A stretch of 64,000 nucleotides of DNA from Takakia lepidozioides (lineage: Eukaryota; Streptophyta; Takakiopsida; Takakiales; Takakiaceae): assembly GCA_030704615.1 (NCBI GenBank), contig CM060731.1, forward strand, positions 13,886,001 to 13,950,000, in the 5' to 3' direction. Both the position numbers and the translations under genes were made by a program. The notes below the pieces were generated by a model. It did not search any database. It had not been told where the DNA came from and saw only the letters and a program-made list of their open reading frames with translations. Below are positions 22,701-33,012 of the stretch, one piece after another (within the stretch, counting starts at the first letter, position 1; the number at the start of each line of letters is the position of its first letter).

Positions 22701-25700
22701 TCTACTAAGTTTTGATTGTGGGTGTTTTGCAGACACTTCTGCCGACTAGGCTCTACTGCTCCAGAGAGTGAGTCCTCCCAGGCCTCAATTGCAATGGTTG
22801 TTCATAGGTTAGCAACAGTCATCTGAGACAGTGCAGTATGTGATACATAAATGGTGAAGGATAAGAATGAAATGTGATGAAAGAAACACATGTGGGAGTG
22901 GGTGCAGAATGTTCACACCTTACATCTTGTCGAGGAGAAAACCTACAAAGTCAAAACCTTCAAGGTGTTGGGGCACTGAGCCTAGTACGTGTTAAGCCCC
23001 TATCCCTCCCATTTCTCTTTGTTCCCCTTACCCCTCTCTCCACTCCGTATTCTAGGTGTAGATAGTCTTTTCCCTCTTTCCCACTGACATTATAAGGTTT
23101 TCTTGTTTTTTCCTTCCTCCTATCCCATAAGATCTTTGATCTTCCCACTGGAGTACCATTTCTTTTCATTTCCCGTAAGCTCTTTGAGCTTTCCGTGGAC
23201 ATTATAAAAGTATCATTTCATTTCATTTCACTTCTTTGGACTGGGCCCTGAATATCCTGCTTTTTTTTGGAAGCCGGCCACTCTAACAACAAAACTCCAT
23301 TTCTACAGATAGACATTCTTAGTTCTCCGTGATGACAGAATTGTGCGGCCTAATTACTTGTCTGCACCTTTATCTCCCTCTCTTCGAGGGCATTGGGGCG
23401 ATTCAGGGTGGGCTCCCACAATTTACAGATAGATTGTACTCATAAGACGTTGTTTGCCGTAGCCTTGTGGCAATTTACAGATAGAGACTGTGTAGGTGGG
23501 AAAGCCCAACATGCACCGGGCGCAACCAGGAAATCGAAACTGAAGAAAACTTCTTTTATTGCCCTCTCTACTATGAGATCGGTGGGAAATTCAACTGTCT
23601 ATTCCGTGGAACCCAATCTTTCACAGAAGTCTTCCAGAACACTTCTTTTATTGCCCTCTACCATGAGATCGGTGGGAAATTCAACTGTCTATTCCATGGA
23701 ACCCAATCTCTCACAGAAGTCTTCCATTATGAGGATCAGAAATGCTTGGCAGCATATCTGCATGAGGCCTTGACCCTTAGGCACTCCCTGGAACAGTAGT
23801 TACTTTTGGGCTGCTTTTGGCTCTCTCTTTAGGTGGTTGTCTTACTCATTCTTGTTTTTCCTTTTGTCCCATAAGCTCTTTGAGCTTTCTGCGGTCGTTA
23901 TAAAGTACCATTTCATTTCTTCTCCCATAAGATTGTTAAGCCCTCCTATGGCCTCAGGATGCCACTATCTCTGAAGTCAAGGACATTAAGGCGAAATGGA
24001 CAGGACAGACACATTGGGCTCCCTTTGCTATCACATTGATCTTCCGAAGGTCCTCGTTGATCAGCCTGTTGTAGACCTGCTTTGTGAGATGGAACCTGGC
24101 GCTAGATCAAACGAGGGAAATTCTTCCCTGCAGAGTTTGTCTCTAGAGAACATGGCTAACTCTGAAGCACAAACTTGTTTGTGAGGCAGTGTTGGCTAAT
24201 TTCCGGGATGCCTCAATTGCTCTCACCCGGCAGCAGTTTGAGCCTTCCAAGGAGATGATCATCCATCGTAAGGCGTAACCAATCACTGCCAGGAGGCTGA
24301 TGATCCTGAACACTCTTGCGGGGCTCTCTGAAGCCGTGCCAGAAAAGAGGTCTACAAGCGCTTGTTATTCTTCCTTGATGGACTCTCCGACCCTTGCCCT
24401 TGATCACACCCATATGTTGCTCTCGGACCGACAATTGATTGAGAAAACCAAAAAAAGAGAAATATTTCCATTTCGTTACGAGGGTCAGAAATGCTTGCAG
24501 CATTCTACACAACGTCGAGAAGAAAGCCCATTTTGATGCTTGCCTTCCTATGGACATGGCTTCAGAAATCCTAATGCCTGTGGATAATGTAAAGTTGCTT
24601 TCTTTTTGCTGGTAGCTGAGGGTCCAGTTGCTTTTGGGCTGCATTTTGGCTTTGGTTTTGTCTCCTCTCTCTTTTTTTTCCCATTTTGTCCCATAACCTC
24701 TTTGAGCAACATGATCAGCATAGAGAAGTGTTGGTGCGTTGGTCCACCATCCAAAGGCACCCCTACTCTGTGATTCTTTGAGATGTATCCCTCTGAAGAA
24801 GCGTCTACGCAGATCCCAAAAAGGGTAGGTGAGAGAGGCAGCCCTGTTTTACGCCATTGTTGCTATGAACTTCTGCCGAGAATTGGTCTGCAACCTTGAC
24901 CATGCAAATGACAGTCTCATGCATGGTTATATTATGACATATATTATGTCTGATGGCATATATTATGTCTGAGGGGACTTCCATCCTGTGGAGCCTTTGA
25001 AGAAGAGGGGCTTGGGGAACTGAATCACAAGCCTTTCGAAAGTCCACAAAGTAAACATGAACCATATTTTTATCATAGCTTGCTCGTTCCACCATAGTCT
25101 GAAGAGTGAAATGTGGTCAAGAGTGGACCGGTTGTGACGGAAGCCCGCTTGCCCAATCGTGCCGGTGGAAGGATTCAGCCCAATCATCTAGTTCCATGGC
25201 TACTACTGCCCCAAACAGTTTAGCCAGTAATGAAGAAACCATGATCATGCAGTAGTTGGTTGGTGCAAGCCTGTCACCACTCTTGAGCTGCAGGTCAATT
25301 TCAGCAAAACTAAGATCATGGTTTTCAATGGCCATGCGGATCGCAGATTCCACTACAATCAGCAGGACATTGAGGTTGTCAAATCCTACACGTACCTGGG
25401 TCTGGAAATCCACTCACCCAAATTCCAGATTGCATCAACTGGTATGGACAGATTGACGAAGGGTAGGGCTGCCTCCATTCGCCTCCAGGCCAAATGTAAA
25501 CAGATACGCCTGCGCCATCCGCCAACCAAAAAGTGGCTCTTTGATACCGTTGTCACCCCAGCTGCCACTTATGGCTGTGAGTTCTGGGCACCTGGTGTCC
25601 CAGTTTCCTGGTGGGAGAAAAATTTGGAACCACCGCAGTCATCTTTCCTCCAAACAATGCTTGGTGCTCGAGGCACAACTCCATCACACATTCTATGTGC

Positions 25701-28700
25701 GGAGTTTGCATGCGTGCCACTTTAAACTGAAGCTAGCTTTGGGCTTACAATCTTTCTTAAGAGGTTGCAAGCCCTGACCCCAACAGGGCTCACTGCAAGG
25801 GCCCTCAGAACATCTATCAGGCTCCATACTGCAGGCTTCAAGCCCTCCTGGTATGCTAGGGTGTGCAGTTTTTTTGAGCGCAATGGCTTTCTGTTACTTC
25901 CCTATTGCCATAAAATGCAGAAGGGGTGGAAATCATGTCCTCATCAGAAGAGAACTTATCGAACTTCATGTCAGGCGAACATGGAAGCCGGCCACTCTAA
26001 CAACGAAACTCCATTTCCACCAAGAGACATTCTTAGTTCTCCGTGATTATAGAATCTTCGGCCTATTTACTTATCTGCCCCTTTATCTCCCTCTTTTCTG
26101 AGGGCATTGGGGCAAGCCAGGTGGGCTCCCAAAAATTGCGGATAGAGACTGGTAGATGGGAAACCTTGCAGCGTGAAGACCGCCTATGCCCAGCATGCAC
26201 TGGGTTGTATCGAAACTGAAGAACACTTCTTCTACTGCCCTTTTACTATGAGATCCGCGGGAGATTTCACTGTCTGTTCCGGGACACCCAATCTCTCACT
26301 GAAGTCTTCCATTATGAGGATCAGAAATGCTTGGCAGCTTTTCTGCACAAGGCTTTGACCCTTAGGCAATCCCTTGAGCAGTAGTTGCTTTTGGGCTGCT
26401 TCTGCCTCCACTCCACTCTTTAACTTCTATTCTTTCTTGTTTCTTGCTTCCTTTTGTCCCATAAGCTCTTTGAGCTTTCTGCGGACATTATGAAGTTCCA
26501 TTCCATTTTATTTCATTTCCTATTTTGCTTTTTCAGAAAAATCCTCCTCCCTTCTCTCCATAAGCATGTAATTCATGGGTAATGAGCTTTTCAGGCATTC
26601 TCCAAGGCTAGAAGTAACTTTGCTTACAAAAGCATGTGACAGTAAGCCTCCTGCTGTGGTGTTGGATCATATTCATGCACCTCTCATGCCCCCTCCTCTC
26701 CCCTCCTCCCCTTTTTCACTCTGCTTGGGTGCCTTAACCATGGCAAACTCCAAGAAATATATCTCAATCATCTCACACAATGGCTTGGGGTTCATCATAA
26801 CCCAGGTGCGCAACATGGTGGATGCAGGCAACTCTCACAATTCTACTTCTAGTCATATACACGTGCTCGGATTGGTTGATGGATATAAAGAAACGGCGCA
26901 GATCAACTGCGCGAGAATTGGCGGCAAGACAAGCCCATGAGCAGGTTTCTGGTCTTCAGCGCTGGCGTGCAGCCAAACGGCAAGCAACAATGATAACCCG
27001 AAAACTTGGTCGCAGCCTGTCCCGCAGGAGGAGCCGGCCACGCAGCCAGGAGTTGCAGGTCAGACTTAGTTGTTTTGCAGAAACTAGACAGAGGGAAAAT
27101 GGACATATGTTATGTCAAAGTAGTATGCGTTGTGCTCAAACGACCTCTCGCAACTTGAACGAGTAAATGACTGCTTTTCTCTTGGAATTTTGGGGAATCA
27201 TGCTAAGGGAGACACCTGAACTGTGGGCATCTTCAAGTTCAGGATTTCTAGGAATTTTCACGAAGGTTCTGTGTGCTTGGAGCAGTCTGAGTATTACTTA
27301 TGTCTAATGTGCTCCTAAGGTACCAGGGAAGATGAATTTCACACTAGCAAGTCATTGCTGGATGTGTCAATCTTTCATTTGGAAAGCACGAGGGCAGATA
27401 GACATTAAAATCTCTATGGATTTTTGCAGAATCACTCTCCTAGTATCACTCCTCGAGCCAACCCTGGCTCTTCACGATTCAATGACACAGGGGTGACACC
27501 TTCTAGTACAACAACACGCTCTGGACTAATTACCGAGACTATTGATGAGCATGCTCCTGCCAATCCGCCTCACCTCGCCCCCGTCCCACTAGTTCCTTGG
27601 TCAGGAGAGCTACATTCGGCACTGAACCCAGATGCTTCAGATCTCTATCAACCAATGCCAGTCCCTCCCGGAGTGAGCGTCACTTTGGATAGCCCTAAAG
27701 GCTATCAGCGCCCACCTCACATAGTAACCCCTCCTAGGGACTCTGATAGCCAGAATTTTGCTTATGCATATGGCCAAATCGAGAAGGAGAGGGTCTTTGG
27801 GCTGAACAGCCAGTCACCCACTTTGAAAGACTTGGAGTTCTTGGAGCCCTATGGGGGGATGGTGGTACGGAAGATGCGACCCCCCATTGAGTTAAGCTTT
27901 GTTGACCTCTCCCTCATCCTCAAGGGAAATGGGAAGAAAATTCTGTGCAATGTGACTGGAAAGTTAACACCAGGGCGCATCACTGCAGTAATGGGCCCTT
28001 CCGGAGCTGGAAAGACCACATTTTTGAATGCACTAGCAGGCAAGGCTACACACAGTTACACCACTGGGCAGGTGTTTATCAATGGGAAGCCTGGGTTGAT
28101 TCACTCGTACAAGCGCATCATTGGATTTGTGCCTCAAGATGATGTTGTCCATGGCAGTTTGACCGTAGAGGAAAACCTTTGGTTCAGCGCCAGTTACAGG
28201 TTACCTGCTCTCTCACACCCATAAGCTCTTTGGGCTTTTCATGGACATCATGAAGTTCCTTTCCTGCTTTGTCTCTCATACATGTAAGCAAGTAGGTTGT
28301 TGGACTCCAAGTGTCATCTCTTCAGTAATTAGTCAATTGTGCTGGATAGTGGTGGTAGAATATCCACCATGGGCTAGAGTGTGCCCATAGCTCCTCTCCG
28401 TGTACAACAGAGATTGCATTTAATAATTTGCATGCAGGTATGCCCAGCTTGCGCATTACTGCTGGGTGGTGGGGGCCTGCCTTTCATGTGCCAATGACAC
28501 ATCTGCCAACAGCTGAACCCCAGTATCAAAATTACTTCACAACCATCCAAATAACTAAGATAATTTGTGAACTACTATTGCAAGATGTAAACAGTCTGAA
28601 GTATACTCAAGTTTGCAACACACTTTTAAGAAGCTTCACTGATGCAAGTTTTGATCCCAAATAGGGTTGTTTAGGTCAGCTCCCTGAAAAGTCCACCTAT

Positions 28701-31700
28701 GTGTTTCAGGCTCCCAGTCGACATGCCAAAATATGAAAGGGTGCTGGTGGTAGAGCGAATAATTGGAGCTTTAGGACTGGGACCTGTCCGGGACTCTACT
28801 GTGGGAACGGTTCAGAACAGGGGAATCTCAGGAGGACAACGCAAGAGAGTGAATGTGGGGTTGGAGATGGTGATGGAACCCTCTCTTTTGATTCTTGATG
28901 AACCCACTTCGGGACTCGACAGTACTTCGTCTCGATTGGTGCTCCAAGCCTTACGTCGCGAGGCTATGGAGGGTGTGAATGTCGGTGTGGTTCTCCATCA
29001 ACCCAGGTGAATGCTCTTCATTTCATATGCACAATGTTTGAACGCAATGATAGGGGCTACTTCAGGAAACTCACCCACAGTCAATACTTTGCCTTGTCTG
29101 TGCAGTTATGGACTTTTTCAAATGTTCGATGACGTAATGTTTCTGGCTAAAGGAGGGCATACAGTTTACCTTGGACCAGTGAATGAAGTGGAGTCTTACT
29201 TCTCAGGGCTGGGCTTGGTGGTACCAGAGCGGATCAATCCCCCTGATCACTACATGGATGCACTGGAGGGAATCGTGCACCCAGCAAATTCTCCCGACTT
29301 TGACCCCAGCAGTCTAGCAGTCCTCTGGATGATGCACAAGGGATATAGGATTCCCATAGATCTGATTACCACCGCTGCAGAGATACATGCTTCAGTTGGG
29401 AAGGAGAGAAAGAGCCTCATGACAGAGTCATCAAAACTGGCCACAAGCTTTGCACAAGAAGTGTGGGAGGATTTCAATGTTTTCTTGGTCGTGAGATGGG
29501 ATTTGCTCAAGAGCATGTTCACAATGGTGGACGACATGTCAGGCCGTTGTACACCTGGATTTTGGCCTCAATTTCAGATCATTCTCCGCAGGTCAGAATC
29601 GTCAGACAGAAGTTTTATTGCAAATTTCAATGTGCCTTCCATATGTGCGCTTAGCATGAGAGTCCAGGATGCCCCATCCAGAGATATCGAGTCTATGAAG
29701 GGAGGTTTGAGGCCAGCAGCTCAAAACTGGACCTTCAACTCTGCTGTCAACACAAGGAATGAGAGCAGCTGGTCTTACGATGGTCGCTGGGTAGTGTTCA
29801 TCGAGTGTTGTAGATGTAACCTAGTGCTTATCATAGCACCTTCACTCCTGTTTACCTCCCTTGTGTATTTGATTTTGTTTCCCCATGGGATATTAACCTT
29901 CCCTGAAGACAATACCCAAAGCCCTGTAATGGAAGAAAGGTTGGCATCCCATGCCACTATGCCCTGGAGGGCGTGTCAAAGCCTCATTAGAAGGAGTGGT
30001 TGGTTAATTGCTAAAATGTGGAGTAATCTGACACATTTAAGTCTGTTTGCTTTGCGGAAATCGGCAAGTCCAGGATTCAGTACTTGGGAACTGATCCTAA
30101 AGCCTTGGCCCTGTTGGCGTCAAATGGCTGGACAGCTCACACCCAGTAGATTGATGCTTATGTGAAGGGCTTTCTGGAAGAAATCTGGGAAGTCCGAATC
30201 AATTGTTTATACCAAGGTAAGTCCCACTACTGGAGTGAGCCCCTGTCTGTTCCCTCTTGTTTCACCCAAACTGGGCGGGAGGTCTATGGCCACAAGGCTA
30301 CGGCAAACATCGTCTCACGAGTACATTCTTAAGGACTGGGCCACAAGGCTACAGCAAACAACATCTTATGAGTACATTCTTAAGGATTGGTGGGCTTGCT
30401 GCATACCAGAGTGGCAAAGCAGCGGTTCCGGGATGCCAGACTTCAGGTCCAAGACTACATTATCTTGCTGATGGCAGGAGCGTGCTTAGGCTTTCTTTCA
30501 AATATGAAAGACATCAACCTAGGCTCCCAGGGGTACAGCTTCACCCTGATTGCGATAGGTACACCTCTTCCCGTTCTCCCTCAATTTCCTGGCTCTCTTC
30601 CTTCCATGTTATAAAGTTGCTTTCTTTGATGAGGTGTGATGTCTTAGGAAATCTCTTGATCAATAGTTGTTTTTGGGCTGCTTGTTGTTTTCTCTATTTT
30701 TTTCTTTTCCTGAAAGCATGCCTTCATTCTCTGTCAAGACCTGCATGAGGACTCAAAATCTGTTTTTTGATGCCTGATAGTAAGATTCAATATGGTATAA
30801 TTTTAGCTTCCATTTATTGGTTTCAAAAATTAAGACTTCAGAAAAGGCCGGAGATATAAGCTGTTTGAGATAACCTTTTGAGAGCCATTTGAGATCCAGG
30901 CCGCCACCCTGGCCTGAATGTAAGTTTGGTCTTGTAGGCTCACGTTGGAGATATGGAACAAACATATAAGCTATTTTGCGAAATCACTTAACACACTGTT
31001 CTATATCAGGTGATTCTCAGTTTAGTTTAAAAGTCACCATCTTGTATCCTTCCCCCTTGGCATCTTTCCAGGTATTTGTGTCATTTGCTTTACCAGCTAC
31101 TGCTTGCTAGAGCTGTCACCTCAGCCGTGCTCTTGTTTCTCAGATGGGGTTCTCGGATGGGGAAGGACCGAAAATATGTTGAAATGAAGCATATCACTTA
31201 CGCCATTATCATTGATTGCAAATGATTGATCTAAGTAGGTTGTTCTGTCTACAGCACTGTTAACCATGATAGCTGCCCTGAGGAGCTTCTCAATAGACAA
31301 GCTGCAATACTGGCGGGAGAGTGCCTCAGGAATCAATCGTATTGCATTCTTTATCGCCAAGGATGTCGTGGACATGTTTAATGTGGTCGTAAAACCTCTT
31401 TTCTATCTTTCCATGTTCTACTTCTTCAGTAATCCCCGCTCCTCATTCTTGGCCAACTATACTGTCACACTCGTGTTGGTCTATTGTGTGACTGGGATAG
31501 CATATGTTGCTGCAATCCTTCTGGAGCCAGCACCTGCCCAACTGGTCAGTTCTCTCTTCTGCAGATGTTATAACATCATAAGCTCTGTGAGATTTCTGCT
31601 TGTTTTTCTCTATTGCATCTTGCAAGCTAGCCAATCCCTTACAGAGGTTCCACTACGAGGATCAGGAATTCTTGACAGCACATCTCCATGAGACGCTACA

Positions 31701-33012
31701 TCTTAGGCAACCCCTTGATAGTTGTTGCTTTGGGCTGCTTGCTGTTTGCCCCACTCTTTTTTCCTGCTTTCTCTTGTCCATAAGCTGTTTCAGCTTTCCA
31801 CAGACTTTATAAAGTGTCATTTCATTTCTTTTTGCTGCACTGGAATCCAATCAAGAGTCAAGTTTGAATGTAGCTTGGGTTGCTGGCAACTAGTCAGAGA
31901 TTTGCCTTCGATAAAAACCACACTTAACATCTTTCCCTCTTTGGACCTCCACCATAAGTCTATGGCAATGACTACTTTCTCTCCAGCCCCTATCTCCCTC
32001 CCTACAGAGAACAATTTTGAGATGTGTAGGAAAACATCATTTCTCAGGTGCTACTGAATACTGAGTCAAGCTAAACTCAGGTATATCTGTGAGATGGTGC
32101 AGTGGGCAGTGTTTCTACCTATAATAGCGACACTTATTGCAAGTTCCAGACGAAGTGGTTTGTTGCAGCTATTGACTTATCTAAGCTATGCACGCTACGC
32201 ACTTGAGGCCTACGTCATCGCTAATGCAGAAAGGTGAGATCATTTGTTCATATTATTTAGGTTGTTGGGGAACTTTTTCTCTTGGGGAAGTATGTCATCA
32301 GTAAATTGAAACAAATATAAAGATTTTGATTGTGTGATATGTGTATGTTGTTGCTAACCTTGTGAGGCTTTGCCACTTCACTTGTGCCAAGGATTGCAGC
32401 CAATGAGTCTGAGATAAAATAATAATCTCCTGCCATACTGCCATACCAGCTCTCTTCCATAGCCGTTCCCATCATTTTGCTAGATGATCTCACGAACGAG
32501 TTGCATGTGGAGATATTTGAGGACAGAAGAAAAGAATGAAATGATACTATATAACATCCACAGAAAGCTCGAAGAGCTTATGCGACGAGAAAGCATGAAA
32601 CAAGAAAAAGAGGGGCCTCCTGAAGTAGCCCACAAAACAAGTGTTGTTCAAGGATTTTCTAAGAGTCAACTCCTCATGCAGAGAGAATGAACATTGTAGA
32701 ACGTCCACAGAATGCTCAGAGAGGTTTATGGGACAAAAAAAGTTGGTCCCCCAACATCCAGCCATCAGCAGAAGGGTAGAAATTCAGAGATTAACCTGTT
32801 TGGGAGCAAAAATATTCAATATTCTGAAGTGCATTTGTGGGAGCAGGTACACAGGGGTGTGGATTATCACACGTTGCGGCCTTCTCCAGACCCAGGGCTA
32901 TCGCCTCCATGATTGGGGACTTTGCCTACTGATTCTATTCCTTTATGGTGTTATTGCACGATTGCTGGCATTACTCTGTCTGTTCATCAGTAACAGAAGC
33001 CGACAAAAGTAG
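19719..33012 (+). CDS. ABCG24/ABCG28-type half ABC transporter, copy A
   Basis: Membrane ABC transporter of the plant ABCG (WBC) subfamily; Arabidopsis ABCG28 acts in pollen tubes, but the substrate here is unknown. Exons: 19719-19999, 20924-20997, 21128-21382, 21618-21681, 21990-22136, 22733-22767, 22908-22984, 26828-27058, 27430-28199, 28710-29006, 29106-29591, 30410-30558, 31255-31544, 32103-32233, 32847-33012. They give about 1150 codons without a stop, near the 1109-1113 aa of Arabidopsis members. Order: signal peptide; Cys-rich extracellular region (exons 2-7); a membrane helix ([11 protein letters not shown]); a basic linker; nucleotide-binding domain with Walker [11 protein letters not shown] loop VPQDD, signature [12 protein letters not shown], Walker [14 protein letters not shown] and H loop LHQP; then about six membrane helices. 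Start chosen because the signal peptide follows and copy B starts at the same MEL. Confidence 0.93.
22594..22716 (+). mobile_element. LINE 3' tail in intron 5 of ABCG copy A
   Basis: Only the 3' untranslated end is present. The hairpin is shortened to AAGCT-TGG-AGCTT at 22648-22660, followed by ATAATAAAGTACC and repeats of CATTT. It ends about 15-20 bp before the acceptor of exon 6. Confidence 0.75.
23060..23238 (+). mobile_element. Two successive LINE tails with a covarying hairpin
   Basis: Two 3' ends lie in a row. The first has the hairpin AAGATC-TTT-GATCTT at 23129-23143, in which one base pair has changed from C-G to A-T on both sides. The second has the standard AAGCTC-TTT-GAGCTT at 23177-23191 and a CATTT tail. 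They lie in intron 7 of ABCG copy A. Confidence 0.8.
23283..23925 (+). mobile_element. 5'-truncated LINE with an internal duplication
   Basis: The LINE C-terminal coding end is recognisable (EETEE-like, [12 protein letters not shown], then [16 protein letters not shown] and a stop). About 90 bp, from the Cys motif to the SFTEVFH region, is present twice in tandem (about 23548-23636 and 23637-23731). The 3' hairpin is at 23873-23887. It lies in intron 7 of ABCG copy A. Confidence 0.82.
24585..24703 (+). mobile_element. LINE 3' UTR fragment cut by a later insertion
   Basis: The family 3' untranslated sequence runs to a degraded hairpin (AACCTCTTTGAG) and stops at the border of the next LINE. 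The next element probably inserted here, or the tail was lost during that insertion. Confidence 0.6.
24704..26521 (+). mobile_element. LINE with 5' inversion (twin priming)
   Basis: The left part (24704 to about 25290) reads on the minus strand and contains reverse transcriptase motifs: [30 protein letters not shown], motif [12 protein letters not shown], motif B GVKQGC, and motif C as YADH instead of YADD. The right part (about 25290 to 26521) reads on the plus strand from [15 protein letters not shown] through SYTYLGLEI to the LINE C-terminus, hairpin (26463-26477) and tail. The two parts are consecutive in an intact LINE, so the 5' part was inverted on insertion. A CTGCAG palindrome (25288-25293) sits at the junction. 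Frameshifts, stops and the YADH change make it inactive. It lies in intron 7 of ABCG copy A. Confidence 0.88.
28211..28262 (+). mobile_element. LINE tail in intron 9, shared by both ABCG copies
   Basis: The sequence CACCCATAAGCTCTTTGGGC begins about 15 bp after the exon 9 donor. The hairpin contains a G-U pair (AAGCTC-TTT-GGGCTT, 28223-28237). The same remnant lies at the same place in copy B (46308-46345), so the insertion is older than the gene duplication. Confidence 0.75.
30060..30400 (+). mobile_element. Second-lineage LINE fragment in intron 11 of ABCG copy A
   Basis: The fragment resembles the LINE at 42040-42592 and reads in part as [21 protein letters not shown] piece of about 55 bp ending in ACATTCTTAAGGA is repeated in tandem (about 30282-30390). 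It stops just before the acceptor of exon 12 at 30410. Confidence 0.7.
30600..30745 (+). mobile_element. Degraded LINE 3' UTR in intron 12 of ABCG copy A
   Basis: The stretch resembles the sequence after the LINE stop codon (TTGATCAATAGTTGTTTTTG followed by GGGCTGC, then a pyrimidine-rich run) but has no clear hairpin or tail. The rest of intron 12 shows nothing recognisable. Confidence 0.45.
31575..31835 (+). mobile_element. LINE 3' end with a covarying hairpin, intron 13 of ABCG copy A
   Basis: The coding end is recognisable ([19 protein letters not shown]) and is followed by the 3' untranslated region. The hairpin is AAGCTG-TTT-CAGCTT at 31782-31796; the loop-closing pair has changed from C-G to G-C on both sides. 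The tail is TCATTTCATTTC. Confidence 0.82.
32520..32742 (-). mobile_element. Inverted LINE tails in intron 14 of ABCG copy A
   Basis: The tail and hairpin are on the minus strand. The hairpin at 32565-32579 has a changed loop (AAGCTC-TTC-GAGCTT when read on the minus strand). A second, more degraded minus-strand tail follows at about 32690-32742. Confidence 0.72.
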
